Assembly: GCA_030789695.1 (NCBI GenBank)
Contig: CM061132.1
Coordinates: forward strand, 160,872,817 to 160,936,816
Source of the DNA: Scilla litardierei
Taxonomy: Eukaryota; Streptophyta; Magnoliopsida; Asparagales; Asparagaceae
Direction: 5' to 3'
DNA length: 64,000 nucleotides
Part shown: positions 34,003-46,088 of the stretch, in pieces
Layout: each line of letters opens with the position of its first letter
Position numbering within the stretch: position 1 is the first letter of the stretch
Position numbers and translations under genes: made by a program
The notes under the pieces: model-generated
The model's database searches: none
What the model was told of the DNA's origin: nothing
Seen by the model: only the letters and a program-made list of their open reading frames with translations

Positions 34003-34710
34003 GGCTTCGGGATCACGATTTGGGTCCGATGGCGCCAAATCCAACACGATGTATCAGCTTTCAGACCAGGCCTTGCGAGAGTTGATCCAGGCCATACGAG
34101 AAGGGCCCAGGCCAGATGGAGGAGTGTAGCAGTTTCGATCTATTCGGCTGCCGGTTTTCGATGGACAAGGAGATGCTTTGGCTGCAGAAGGGTGGATGCG
34201 TTCGATCACCGTCAGGCTGAAGGCTGCAGAGGTACCTCCAGCGTTGTGGATTTGCATGGAAAAGCTACAGTTAACTAGAGATGCCAAAGACTGGTGGGCT
34301 GCTACAGAGGACAGATTACCTCAGTCGATCTCTTGGGCTACGTTCGAGGAGGAGTTTAACGGCCAGTACTTCTCACCGGAGGCAAAGATGGAGTTGGAGG
34401 CACGGTTCATGGACCTGGAGCAAGGCTCCATGACTGTAGAGGAGTACGACGCTGAGTTTTCTAAACTCAGTATGTATGTAACTTGCTGTAAGATTGCTAA
34501 CCAAACTTTGTGTTTGTGTTTGCTAACAATTGGTGTTTCAGGTTTGCTAAGGACGCAGTGTCTACCTCTCAGGCTCGGGCCAAGAGATTTCGGTAGGGCC
34601 TGTACATCGACATCCGCGACAAGCTGGTAGGACTCGGGCTGACGACGCATACAGAGATGCTCTCCACAGCTCGAGAGTACGAGTACTTGCAGCAGGAGCG
34701 AGTGAGATGA
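34003..34710 (+). pseudogene. gypsy gag fragment (retrotransposon gag domain)
   Basis: ATG at 34003 (MASGSRFGSDGAKSN), an early stop at 34127, then a readable retrotrans_gag core: VFDGQGDALAAEGWM, LTRDAKDWWAA, SWATFEEEFNGQYFS, DLEQGSMTVEEYDAEFSKL (about 34150-34469). A 71-base insertion at about 34471-34541 separates this from the continuation RFAKDAVSTSQARAKRFR, after which there is another stop and a last piece with STAREYEYLQQERV. No zinc knuckle, protease or RT follows. It is the only coding remnant of the element. Confidence 0.82.
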
Positions 34711-34937
34711 GAGCAAGCAGGGGTCCCTTCCAAACGGCCACCATCACCTTAGAGGTGCCAGACCTTCACCATGGGGGTGATGGAGACGGACGCTCCTGAC
34801 TTTTAGCTTGTGTTATCAGTTGTTGAACGGGTCTTTATTTTGTTGTAGCCCGTTGTTGTTGGATATCTTTTGTGTTATATATATGATATCATATTCTAGA
34901 ATTCCGAGGACGGAATTTTTTTCTATGGTGGATAGAA

Positions 34938-37900
34938 TGTAAAGGCACCGCCCATTAAATGAACCCTCCCCCTTTCTTTCTTCTCATTATCTTTTTTTTC
35001 TTTCGTTTTTTGCGTGGTTCGCTGTCTCTCTCGATGAGAGCCCACGAGGGCTCCCTCCCTCTCTCTCTCTCCCTCTCCCCCCCCCCTCTCTCTCTCTCCC
35101 CCCCCCCTCTTTCGACAGCCCCCAAGCCCTGAGTGCTTCACAGAAGCCTCAAGGGCTTCCTCGTCGCATCTTCCCCTCTCTCTCTCCCTCTTGCACGCAA
35201 GCATCAAGTGACGAGCCCTAGGCGCTTCGACGTCATCTCTCCCTCTCTCGCTCATCCGCACGTCACCGTGGGGCCACGATGAGCTCTCACCGCCATCGTC
35301 GCATCACCTTGTCCCCTCCGTCCTTACTGGCGTCCTCGCATGCCATGTGGGACCCCCGTCAAGTCTCACCGCCCCTGTCACCTCGCCCTGAGCTCGACTG
35401 AGGCAGTTTGGGCTCTCTATTTAACCCCCCTTCTCTCTATCTTCTGGCGAAAGCTCTGCAAGTATTTCTCCTTTATTTTTCGAAGCTGTTTCAACTGATT
35501 CTTCGGCTTGATGCTTGCGGGATTTGCTGTGACCCTTGGGTTCTTGATTTCTGATTCTCCGGCGTGTTTTGTGGTAGACCCTATCTCCTTGTTTCAATTC
35601 TGATTTCGGTTTCTTTTGGGAGAGGATGAATTGGGGGTCAGAATTAGGGTTTTACTGTCCCTATTGCTATTTCGTGGGGTCGGACGCCCTCGCTTACTTG
35701 CATGGGGTCCCGAGGTTGTCGTTGGGGCTATTTAGGGGATTCGGTGGCTCCTCCCTTGCTGTTTTGGTTCCGTTGGGGCTTTGCTTGCTAGTTGGTGCTC
35801 CTCTACTTGCTGTTTGGGCTTCCCCTTGCAGCGGCTTGGCTCTTGCTTGCTGACTTGGCTCCGTAGGCTGCTGTTTGTGCTCGGTTGGTTCCTTCTACTT
35901 GCTGGTTTGGTTCAGTTGGGTCCCTTGCTCGCTGTTTGAGTTTCTGTGTGGTATTACTTGGGTTGTGAGCCCCGTTCCCAACGGATTTGGTCGTTAGCCC
36001 CAAGTTCCTCACTAAGAACCCCGTGGACTTTGCCGTAGGTACGGGTACCTCCCGTTGTGTGATGAGAAGACCCCCAATCTGATCCCTCTGGCCTAGACTC
36101 TCTAGCGCCATCTTGAGTTGACTTTTTGGTCTTTCTTTATTAAAGCGATTGTTATGTTTTCTTATCTCTTGGTTCATTGCAAGATTCAGTTAATATTGTT
36201 TCTTTTATATACCATCCCGTTCTTTCTTACTTTCTTGCAGGTTTCTTTCGTTCTTTCTTTATTGCTTGCAGGTTTTGGGCTTCTTGTTGCTGATGGTTGC
36301 GGCGTAGGCTTTCTGCAGATGCTGGGCTTCGGTTCTTAATTATCTTGGTTCTTCAGCTTCGGTTTCAGGTAGACTTTATCCTCGTACACTCCAATTTAGA
36401 TTCCCTTGCTTGTGTTGGGGTTTGGGTTTCCCTTGCTTGCGGGTTTGGGGTTCCTTGAGGTTTTGGGTTTCCTCGCTGGATGATGGACTTCGATATCTCC
36501 TTCGGCTTACGGGTTGGAGCTTCCTTGTTGTTTGAGGTTTGGTGGGTTTCCCTTGCTCGTGGGTTGAGTTTCTCTTGTAGGTGATTGAGTTGGGTGGCTC
36601 CTTTTGCTTATTGGGTTTGATAGCTTCCTTTGATTGCTGCCTTGAGTTTCCTTGTTGTTCTTGGGTTGGTGTTATTGCTTTTCAGCTCAGTTTGGAATAT
36701 CTTGCCATGAGGAACATCCATGCTACCTGTCACTTGCTAGTTTCTTGCTCTTGTTGTTTCATAAGCTTATTAGTACATTGCTAGTTTAATATTATTAAAT
36801 TATGTAGCCTTGGGATGTTCTTATGATGACACGTTACTATGTTGGTACTGGATGACCAGTGGACTATCCTGAGACTGGTTCTTGACTTGACAGATTACTG
36901 GATGACTAGTGGACTATCCTGAGGTTGACGCTTGACTTGACAGTTTACTATTACCGGTACGGTAATAGATTCCCCCTGGCTACGAAGTTTAATCAATATT
37001 GAACCTCACGACACTAATAACTAATAAAATGATTACTTCCTGCTTGACTCACAGGGTTTGGGGAAACTTATGATTGGGGAGTGCGTGGGCGACTGGGACC
37101 TGATATTTAGCAACTAATCGTTTTGGTTGTTATTTTCCCCGAGTTAGGGGGACTCCATCATGCTGATGGGTCCTGAGTTCTGGGGGCGGACATGGACGAT
37201 CATCTTGATGGGTTCTGGAGTCCCACCACAGGCCACAGTGCCACAGTTCTTACAGGTTTTGCAGCTTACAGTACAGTACTTTACACTTGGACTCTGCCAG
37301 GGGTCGCACCCTCGCGGTCAAGGTAGCTCCTAGATGCTTATTGTACTCCCCCTCATAAGTCACGGCTTAGGATTGGTTCACTTTAGTTAACACCCTCTTT
37401 ACAGCAGTTGTACTCATTTTAACCGTCAGGACATCTCACTTTTCTGTACTCTTTCTGTTGCTGTCACATCATCTTTTGTGCTTCCTTACTCTTCAGTGGC
37501 GTGGTTTGTGGATTACCAGGTCAGGTTACTTCTCTGGTTGGTGCTGTCATATCTATGGCTGTCTTGCTTTCTTTTGTGCACCCTTACTTTTCTTGTCTTG
37601 TTTAGATATCGTCTACTCTATTGAGCGCGGTGCACCCTTTGTTGCCCACCAGGTACGAAGCACGGGATCATACAAAGGCGTCTGAGCCTGAGGAGGAGGA
37701 GCTTCCGTACAGGACTTGAGAGGAGTCGGAACTTCCACAGTAGGACAGTTTGAGCCTTGATATAGCAGCATGTATGTGTTCCATTTACGTTTCAGCATTA
37801 GTACAGTTTTTGCTTGTCTCTTTCCTTTTCTGTACCGCGTTACCTATTTTACTGTCTTTTCCTTATTTAGAGCTGTGTTACTTGTCATGTCTAGAGTGTC

Positions 37901-38005
37901 CTCCTTACTTTCTGCACTGCTCCACATTGACTTCACTGGCACCTGCGGGACCTGCACACTCATGTTTCAATTGTAGCGGCGCCCGCCGGGTGGCGAGGCG
38001 TTACA
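34938..38005 (+). repeat. 3' LTR of the gag-only element
   Basis: 3,068 bp, starting TGTAAAGGCACCGCCC after a purine-rich tract and ending GGCGAGGCGTTACA. It includes C/CT-rich runs at 35050-35110, a TATA-like ctatttaac near 35418 and the region shared with the 5' copy from 36234 on. Short frames inside have no domains. Confidence 0.85.
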
Positions 38006-38215
38006 CCCGGCATTAATGGAGAGTAGGTGAGACTACGTTATCCTGTCAGAGATATTTATGCTTGGTCGTCTTCAAGGGCGAGCCATAGATCGGCGATTAA
38101 GCTCGGCTCCTCCGAACGATGCTTTTTGTTGGAGGGTAGGCGAGCATGTAGGCCGCACCGGCGGGCTTCTTAGTTGACCTTGGAGGCGAGCTCCCGGCGG
38201 GGCGAGGCGAGCTTC
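38006..38215 (-). repeat. fragment of Tat-type LTR beyond the gypsy insertion
   Basis: Matches 30243-30480 (ggcattaatggagagtaggt, then gttggagggtaggcgagc and ttggaggcgagctc) with scattered differences and one deletion. It stops abruptly at about 38215. Confidence 0.8.
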
Positions 38216-39143
38216 TTCTATCAATTCCAACCTTGTTTTTTGCACCGTTTAGCTCCCGACGATACCGGCACACGCATCCATAATTCTCGCTCCTTCTTGG
38301 TTGCGCGCGTGCACCGCATCCTGTTCGTCGAGATTTTTTCTCCGTACACCGCATGCACGGGTTATTTCTAGTGCACTTATAAAATTGCAACTGAATTACT
38401 TATATTATATAAATCTACGCATGCACCTCGCAGAAACAAAAAGAAGTTATAAAAGAGGTAAGCCTAAAATACCATAAGTTCAGAACAGCTAACCAATATT
38501 GATGTCAAGAACTTGACCAGAATCGAGACTGGTTAGTTTTCCTTTTTGCAAAAAAAATTGGTAAAACATTTTAAAATGAAATATTTACAGCAAAATAAAA
38601 AAAAGGTGACAAGGAAAGATGCGCACGCTACACTCTGAGGGACGCACGTGGGTTACACAGAGAGGGCTTCCAACGTTCGAATAAAATTCAAATAATAGGC
38701 TCGGCAAGCCCGAGCCTCGGGCCCTCCCGCTCGTCAGATGGGATCGCTTGAAGTTTAGGAAAAGGTTCGGTCGTGGTGGGCCCCAAAGGGAGCGTCTTTT
38801 TGGGGCCCATTTGCCGGCAGTGCCGGCCCAAAGGCGCGGGCTGATTCCGATTTTCTTTTCCAATTTCGTGTATTTTTTTGCACTTAACTCCTTGCAGTTT
38901 TTGCCATGAAAATTTCGGCTTTCTGTTAGGCCATAGAGCCAAACTTGGTCCATTTTCGTTGTTGATCGACGGAGGGAACATTTGACTTGTGTCGATACAT
39001 ATGTTGGAAATTTTGATAAAGGTTGGCACCTTCAACCCAAGCTAAAGCCTACATGAAACGTGAGGACTTGAGCGTTCACTTGAGTGAGATCCATATGGCC
39101 TAACATGGCAATCCGCAATCTTGGCCAATATGTAAGCAGGAGA
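38216..39143. other. no gene seen
   Basis: Mixed sequence with a GC-rich patch at 38700-38840. Overlapping minus-strand frames of about 120 codons (38585-38953, 38688-39035) have no recognisable domain and low-complexity edges. I do not call a gene. Confidence 0.4.
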
Positions 39144-39378
39144 TGGGACCGGGGTTGGCTCCTACGTTCGGTGACACCATGTGATCGTCCAACGCGACGT
39201 GGACCATTGACCAGACCTTTTTTTTTGCTATCTGTGGACCCCACCACCCAGCTTCTCCTTTTCCCCTCCTACCTGGGTGGTGGGGCCCACAAAGAGCGAA
39301 AAAAAAGTTTGATCGAACGGCCCATATTGCATCGGCCGATCATATGGTTCCACAAGCGTGGGAGCCAACCCGGTCCCA
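39144..39378. mobile_element. foldback MITE
   Basis: 235 bp that fold almost end to end: tgggaccggggttggctcc at the left end pairs with ggagccaacccggtccca at the right end. The arms continue through ggaccccaccaccca / gggtggtggggccca to a short loop at about 39253. There is no coding capacity. A target duplication is not clear. Confidence 0.8.
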
Positions 39379-39770
39379 CAGAAGATTAACTTGCTTTGAA
39401 GGCACTAAATGTGAAATACTGCAACTGATCCTTTTGATGGGCATTTATGTTTTTAAAGACACTCAAATAAAATAATTAAAAAGTAGACCACCTAATTAGC
39501 TGGCGGGTCTAATTGCGCATTAAAGCTTTAATTTTGCTTTGTGCTTTATGCTTGCATCTCACAAGACCAAACCGTGGTCCTCGGATCTAGTTTAATCACT
39601 CACTCTCATTCTCATTATTGTTCCGCGATTTTAAATTGGCTTATTCTGTTTGAAAAATGGTTCCTTTTAAAGCAAATTAGCATGTAGCAATAAAATCTCT
39701 TTTCTGGTTTCTTCTCAAACGTTTGGTTTTTCCCCTTCTATCTTTTTTTCGATACATAACTACGTATCAG
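39379..39770. other. no gene seen
   Basis: AT-rich intervening sequence without open frames or repeats I can name. Confidence 0.3.
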
Positions 39771-40690
39771 AAAAGTAGTCGAGTCCCAAGAGTATAGGAG
39801 TCGACTACTATGTCTTAGCTGCCTTTTGGAACCTTCCGTTTCCACTTAGAGTCGCCCATTCTTTATTGGTACGCGACTACTAAGCCAGTAGTCGACTATC
39901 AATTGTACAGAAGTCAACTACTGCCCAACTGGCAGCATACAACGGTCATATTTCTAGCTGTTATCTTTTGATCATTGGAGTGGCATGTTGGTCAACAATT
40001 TGGACCCAAATATTCATCTATACATTGAGAGTTCTTCTGATTTCGCAGCTAAGTTTTTGGGATCATTTCAAAAGATAAATACAAGCTTTTAAGGTCAAAA
40101 GTCTTAAAGAAAACTCCTCTCTATTTGGCCAAGCTTTGGCAAAGTTTTAGTCTTCACTTGGTCATACATCTTGATCTTCCCAGAGATTCACTTATATCGT
40201 TTAGATATAAAGATTGGTCATATACTACACTTCTATGCAAGAGCTTTAAGCAAAGTCTATAGGTAATTGTATCTATAAAAGCATTGTAAGTATTCTCATT
40301 TGGAGTTGTGAGGGAAAATCCTTGTTGGAGGCAATGTGCTTGTAAAAGCCCTCTTATAGATAGGCAAGGAAAAATCCTCATTGCAATTGAGGTGGTTGTA
40401 ACTATTTGTTAAAATAGTGGATTAAGTCCTAATACAGCTTTGGAGACTGGATTAGCACTGGAGGGATGAACCATGATAAACTTGTTGTGTGTGCGATTCT
40501 GCTCATCTTTACTTGTTTCTTACTTGCATGTTTTATTTTTCGATGTGTTTATCTTTATTATTGGTAAGTGATTTGTAGATTAAGATTATTTTAGGTAACC
40601 CTTATTGCTATCTTAGGGAGGAAATTATAGAGGAATATTTTATTTTCAAATACACTAGTCACCACACTCTAGTGTATCTCCTTTCTACCG
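39771..40690 (+). repeat. GTCGAC-rich LTR remnant (SIRE-like copia?)
   Basis: gtcgactac/gtcgag motifs recur at 39778-39910, followed by gatcattggagtgg, and the segment ends near cactagtcaccacactctagtgtat (about 40650-40675). It resembles the remnant at 4.8-5.5 kb in reverse orientation. It may be a solo LTR, but its ends and TSD are not resolved and there is no coding sequence. Confidence 0.35.
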
Positions 40691-42543
40691 TCCTTTTGTG
40701 GGCTGAACATGATAGTAAGCACATATAGAGAATAACATACAAATATTTGCATATAATAGGCCACAAATTCTCAATCTACACAGTATGAGGGGGGCTTTTG
40801 CTACCTAGCCAACTGGCTCCTCATTAGGCGTCGAATAATAGTTGAATAGGGACGAGAATGGGCATGCCCAATGTCCGATTGGACGAGAATAGGGCATGCC
40901 AGCAAGAATGTGTAGCACTCATACGTAGTTGCAAGATCATGTATACGTATCAGATTGTATGCAACATTTGTGGCGAAATGTATCTAATTCTTCTAAAGCG
41001 GACACATACGAGGTTTTTTTTGCATATCCGTGTATCTTATGTTGTACCGTATTCGATACTTGTATCCGTATCTACATGACATACGCTCCGTATATTTTCT
41101 CCTGTCACACATCTCTTGCTTGAATAGAACTTTATTGGCAATTTATATTCCTAAAGCTTCACTTTCATCCAGCTAAAAAAATGGCCCTAGTGCCCATACA
41201 ATTGGCAGTCTAGAAGGCCTTCGTTGTCACTGATTTATTTTTTTTCATACAACATTTTTCTTTTGTAAGTTGCGTGTATTCGTAGAGAACAACGAAATTT
41301 AAAATTTGGACCATTCTTCAATCAATTGGCAATGCCGGCCTCAAGGTAGCACTTGGACCCTTTGATTTGTACTGATCGTGCTACAACTGTCAAAGGACTG
41401 TGGTCTAGCGGCATCATCTCTGCCTCTCAGTGAGTGCTCGTCATAGAAACAATATTTCACGATTCATGAACTAATCTCAGCTGGCATAAATTCCCAAATC
41501 AAGCATGATTCTTAATAAATGAATCGATCCGTGTCGTCTCTCTCAAAATCATGAACCCCTCCCCCCATCCTCTTCTTTGGTCTGCGCGTTGCCCTACAGT
41601 CTTCTTTTTGCACCGACCGGTAACTGTTGATGAAGCTGGAAAGATTTAAGAAGCGCCTTTTCTGGGCCCTCTCATCCGCTTGTTGGACTTTTTTTAGCAC
41701 AGGGCCCATGAGCAATCCAATATTTCGGCTGGCTTTAGGCCTGCAGGCCTCATCATTGCCTCCCAACTTTTATCGAACGGTCCAAATTCAGACACGAAAG
41801 ACGAGGCAACGTGATGGCGAGCTTGAGAGGGAGTGGTGCTCCAGAGGTGTGTGGCTCGTGGGGTGCTCCTCATTGAAGCACGTGTCGTGGCTTAGTGAAA
41901 TGGAGGCATCATGGCTCTGAGAAATTCTAATCAGGCCGTTAATCTAAATATCGCTGTGGTTAGCAAATTTCGGCTTCTGATTGGCTCAATTCCAATGCTA
42001 ATCTAAGAAATATTGAAATGAGGCCTGTTACTCTGCAGTGGGCTCAAGCTGGGATTTGGGCCTTGAATTAGAAGCAAACGGGTAGATGAAATGCTTTGGG
42101 CCTTTTTCTACACAGTTGCTTTTAGTTTAATTACGGCCCAAGGAGAACATGCTAGCTTCCTCAATTTACATATTGCCATGCCAGCCCATGTCTAGACTAA
42201 ATTTAGGCCACAAGGTTGCAGCGATCGCTTTTGGCACGCACGTTAAGAAACGTACGAAACCCGTGGCAGTTATCGAATCTTACGCGTCATGACGTCTTTC
42301 AGTGCTCTACGTTTGCTATAAACTTGGAAGTTTTTATGTACACGCCCTCGAAACTTCAAGAATTTGCATTGGAAATTCCAATTTCTGCTCTTTCACACAA
42401 TGCTTGTCAAATTCAGCACACTCCATTGGCTGCATGCAACTGTTAAGATTGTGTCATCCACCACAAACCTTTAAAAATTATATAAAGAGTGCTGTTAATT
42501 TAATATGAAAGACTTACATGTATTAAAAATGACATATTTAATA
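40691..42543. other. no gene seen
   Basis: Intergenic, with no domain-bearing frame on either strand. A near-repeat of gggcatgcc phrases lies at 40858-40900. Confidence 0.35.
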
Positions 42544-43338
42544 TCTATTATACATTTGACAGTGTTTTTTGAATTCCAGGGTTGACTAGGACAAGATAAA
42601 GAGTGGCTGAGATTTGATCTTGGTAAATCAATGGTTGAGATTGTATTTTGTAAAAATTTTAGTGGGAAAACTTAAATTTTGGTGGAAAAAATGTCTTGGG
42701 AACCAAAACTTTAAAATTAGAAGTATCTTGGGAAAGGTGGAAGTGCTTTGAGAACCTAAACTTTGAAATTAGAAGTGCCTTGGGAAAGATTGTGGAGATT
42801 AAATTTGGAGGGAAAATTGCCTTGACAACATAAATTTTGAAATTAAAAGTGCATTGGGAAAGATTATGGAGAATCATGAGGTTTGTTGGTCCGCGCAAGA
42901 AGGCGCCCGCTAAATTTTTTTACGATAATTTTTTTACGATAATTTGTTGGTCCGCGCAAGAAGGCGCCCGCTAAATCTTAAGCATCTTGGGAAAAATTGT
43001 GGAGATTAAATTTGGAGAGAAGTATATTGGGAACGTAAACTTTGAAATTAGAAGTGCCTTGGGAATGATTGCGGAGATTAAATTTGAGGGGAATTAGAAT
43101 TTGTTGTTACGCGCCGAATTAGAATTAAATTTGCAGAGATTAGAATTTGTTGTTACGCACTGAAGGCGCCTGCACCGAATTTGTTGTTCCGCGCCGAAGG
43201 TGTCCGTGCCGCTAAATATTTTTACGCTAATTTATTGTTCTGTTAAATTTTGGATATGAAAAATAATTTTTCGGGGAACAAAGATTTCGCTGGGGAAATC
43301 TTAAATGAACCATGCCCGCGGGCACGAGTTATGACTAG
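42544..43338 (+). mobile_element. Helitron-like unit 1
   Basis: Begins TCTATTATAC after an A and ends with a short GC hairpin (gcccgcgggc), then gagttatgaCTAG. The region after the 5' end (attccagggttgactaggacaa) is shared with units 2 and 3. It encodes no Rep/helicase, so it would be non-autonomous. The 5' end is less certain than the 3' end. Confidence 0.6.
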
Positions 43339-44438
43339 TCTATATATTAAAACATAACTATTTTTGAATTCTATGTCTGACTAGGACAATATAAAAAGTG
43401 GATGAGATTTGATCTTGGGAAATGGAAGGTTGAGCTGAGTTTTGAGAAAGTTTTGAGGAGGAATCTGTTTGGTTGGAAAACTCAATATTTTGAAATTAAC
43501 ATAATAAACCAAACATGGGGAAACATGAACTGCATTGGAAAAACACAATATTTATTGATATGAATCGTTTTAATTTGTCATTATACTACAAAATTCTATC
43601 CACACATAAGAAGCCGGTTCAAGTTTGAATTGCTGCTAATATGCACTAAAAACAATTTATAAATACTTGCTTTCTTAGTATGATCGACCTACCATAATTA
43701 ATTCATCAGACTTGCATTTAACTAATCACACCAAAAGAATTGCGAAATTGAAGGTTAAATAATATCTTTTAAAAACATGTAAAAAAATGACGCAAGATTA
43801 AAAAGCCTAAAATGTGTGAAGGCAAATCGAAGTCAACTTTAAGGCATAACGAGAGATAGCTGGAAGTAACAAACCCATAATGTTAAGGCCAAAAGTAAAC
43901 GGATTTTGAATCTACGAGCAAAATCATGGGGCCCACTTGCTCTCAACTTGCACAGTAAATCGTGGGTGCCCCGTTGAATATACATATTCACAAATTTGAT
44001 ATGAATTTAAACCGTACCCAAATTTTTTAATATACGAATTTGGATGCCAAATGCATTATCTAAATATAATTTAGATTTCAAATGCCGAATTTTTTAATAA
44101 ACAAATTTGATTTATATAATAATTTTAGATCGGTTAAATATATTGCTACAACACCCGCGTTGAAGGCGGCCCTGCCGAAATTGATGTTATACGCCGACTT
44201 AGTTGTTCCGCGTCGAAGACGCTCACACCAAATTTTTTGTTCTGTGTCGAAGACGCCTGTATCGAGTTTGTTGTTCTGCACCAAGGGCATCTACACCAAA
44301 GGCGCCATTATCGCTAAATATGTTTACGCTAATTTGGCGTTCTTTTAAATTTTGGTTGTGGAAATAATTTTTTGGGAATAAATATGTCCCGGGGGGAAAT
44401 CTTAAATGAACCGTGCCCCCGGCACGGGTCGTGACTAG
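43339..44438 (+). mobile_element. Helitron-like unit 2
   Basis: Begins TCTATATATTAAAAC directly after the CTAG of unit 1 and ends with hairpin ccgtgcccccggcacgg and then gtcgtgaCTAG. Like its neighbours it carries internal phrases such as ttgttccgcgtcgaagacg. 1,100 bp, non-coding. Confidence 0.72.
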
Positions 44439-44935
44439 TCTATATATTAAAACACAAAGGTTTTTAAATTCTAGGGCTGACTGGGACAAGCTGATGTCAT
44501 GCTGATGTATAAAGAGGTTGATAGAAGAATTTAATCTTGGTAAAGGAAGGGTTGAGATGAGTGTTTGGAAAACCCACCACTTTTTTCATTTTGTTTTCAA
44601 ACCCCCCACAATCACTACATTTGCGCAGAATACCACCTATTTCTCCGTTTTGCTAAAAACCCCTCTCATTTCACTTTTTACACACAAACCATACACACAC
44701 ACACGCACTTATGCACTTCCATCCTTTGAGCCGAAGGCGTTCGCGCCGAAGGCGCCCGCTAAATTTTTTTACGCTAATTTGTTGTTCTGACTCAATGGCG
44801 CCTCACCGTATTTATTGTTTTACGCCGAATTTGTTGTTTCGCACAAATTTGACTGTGTAAATAATGTTTGTAAACAAAGATTTTGTATGTGAAAATCTTA
44901 AATGAACCGTGTCCACGGGCACGGGTTATGACTAG
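44439..44935 (+). mobile_element. Helitron-like unit 3
   Basis: Begins TCTATATATTAAAAC directly after unit 2 and ends with hairpin ccgtgtccacgggcacgg, then gttatgaCTAG, followed by T. 497 bp, a shortened version of unit 2. Confidence 0.72.
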
Positions 44936-45286
44936 TATCATGATAATGAAGTAATTATCAAGTAATTTTAAAAGTATGAATGCACGTAAAAACTATTGTA
45001 GCCTAAAATCAAAATTCATGCGAAGGCTAAATCATTTTAAATTGAAGCCTAAAATAAAAAAAAATAACAAAATCGTCTGTACAAGAGTTGTACTAGAAAA
45101 TGATAAACTTTCCATACTAAAACAGAAGACATTCGGCTTAAATATGCAAAGCAGAAATTACATTTAGGATCAAATATGCAAAGACAACATTATTAAATGC
45201 CTTTATCAATCCAATACGATTCTGCCGCGATTGGAGTATTCGTTTCGCTCTTCTTGAAATAACAGCGACCTCGGATCTCTTCCGCA
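44936..45286 (+). promoter_or_regulatory. 5' flank of PEX11A
   Basis: 351 bases between the last Helitron-like unit and the start codon. They are AT-rich, with no clear TATA box, and must contain the 5' UTR and proximal promoter unless transcription starts inside the Helitron array. Confidence 0.4.
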
Positions 45287-46018
45287 ATGGCTGAGCTTCA
45301 AACTCCCACGCCATCTCAAAACCACGTTCAACTTCCAAAATCCCAGAGTCAACAGCAGAAACAGCAACGAGATCGCGACTTTCTCCTCCACACAGAGTCC
45401 TACCTCGCTCGCCGTGACGGCGTCGACAAGCTCCTCAAGATCTCCCGCTACACCGCCAAGCTCATCCTCTCCTCCTCCATCCCCCTCCCCGAAACCCTAA
45501 CCATAAACCTCAAGTCCTTCGAGTCCAGCGTCGGCCTCAGCCGCAAGGCCTTCCGCCTTGGCAAATTCGTCCAAGATATCAACTCCCTCCGCTTCGCGAA
45601 CCCTAAATCGCACTTCGAGCTCGCCCTCTACCTTCTTTCCTACGGCGGCGAGGGGATCTACTACTTCATCGAGCAGCTTGTCTGGCTCTCGAAAACTGGG
45701 CTCATTTCGCCGAATTATGCCAAGAAGCTGTCAAAGATCAGTGCCTGGGCTGAGCTGGTTGGGTATTTGGGGAGCATTTCGTTGAAATCTAAGGATTTGA
45801 GGGAGTTGAGATTGAAATTCGCACTAACAGAGAATGGAAAATTGAAGGAGAAGATGATGATGAAGGAGCTCTCGATTGTGCAAGATTTGGCCGATGCTTG
45901 GATGGCTCTGGGGGATGTGAGGGATGGGAAAGGACCGATGACGGGGCCCATGCTGATGGCGTCGGCCGGGCTGTTATCAGCGTTGATTAGCGCGCACAAA
46001 AACTGGAGATCTTGTTGA
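45287..46018 (+). CDS. PEX11A: peroxisomal membrane protein PEX11, A-type
   Basis: PEX11 proteins sit in the peroxisome membrane and drive elongation and division of the organelle. The 243-residue frame has no introns. After a glutamine-rich N-terminus (residues 1-30) it shows the family's membrane-remodelling region: [17 protein letters not shown] (about 39-55), then [20 protein letters not shown] (about 84-103). Next come [21 protein letters not shown] (about 119-139) and [15 protein letters not shown] (about 151-165). The C-terminus runs [18 protein letters not shown], then a hydrophobic [10 protein letters not shown] and HKNWRSC. This order and the C-terminal HKNW match plant PEX11A as I know it, and the length is close to its usual 240-250. 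The start is the first ATG of the frame. The gene looks intact. Its promoter lies beside a Helitron-like array. Confidence 0.94.
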   Translation: MAELQTPTPSQNHVQLPKSQSQQQKQQRDRDFLLHTESYLARRDGVDKLLKISRYTAKLILSSSIPLPETLTINLKSFESSVGLSRKAFRLGKFVQDINSLRFANPKSHFELALYLLSYGGEGIYYFIEQLVWLSKTGLISPNYAKKLSKISAWAELVGYLGSISLKSKDLRELRLKFALTENGKLKEKMMMKELSIVQDLADAWMALGDVRDGKGPMTGPMLMASAGLLSALISAHKNWRSC

Positions 46019-46082
46019 GGGAGAGGTATGGTTGGTTTCTTGGATTTAGATGAATGATCAAAGATAATGTTGTATGCGTTGC

Positions 46083-46088
46083 AATAAA
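46083..46088 (+). terminator. polyadenylation signal of PEX11A
   Basis: AATAAA 65 bases after the stop codon. Confidence 0.6.

Larger units (their letters stand above)
32091..38005 (+). mobile_element. gag-only gypsy element with large LTRs (TR-GAG-like)
   Basis: Two long direct repeats enclose a 1.08-kb interior with gag but no pol. The 3' LTR is complete (34938-38005, 3,068 bp, TGTAAAGGCACC...GAGGCGTTACA). The 5' LTR (32091-33855) lacks its first 1.3 kb. A purine-rich tggtggatagaa precedes the 3' LTR. Flanks on both sides derive from a Tat-type element, so it inserted there and the left side was later deleted; no TSD can be read. Large gypsy LTRs with gag alone match the non-autonomous TR-GAG class. 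It would depend on a pol from elsewhere. Confidence 0.75.

Noticed and set aside
34923..35261. 112-codon R/E/G-rich minus frame
   Set aside because: Reverse reading of CT/C microsatellite runs at the start of the gypsy 3' LTR.
38585..39035. Overlapping minus frames of 115-122 codons
   Set aside because: No domain, no splice support, and the two frames overlap each other; the content is GC patch plus repeats.
41390..41450. tRNA-like phrase (gtggtctagcggcatcatc)
   Set aside because: It resembles a D-arm, but no matching acceptor stem or T-arm follows at the right distance.
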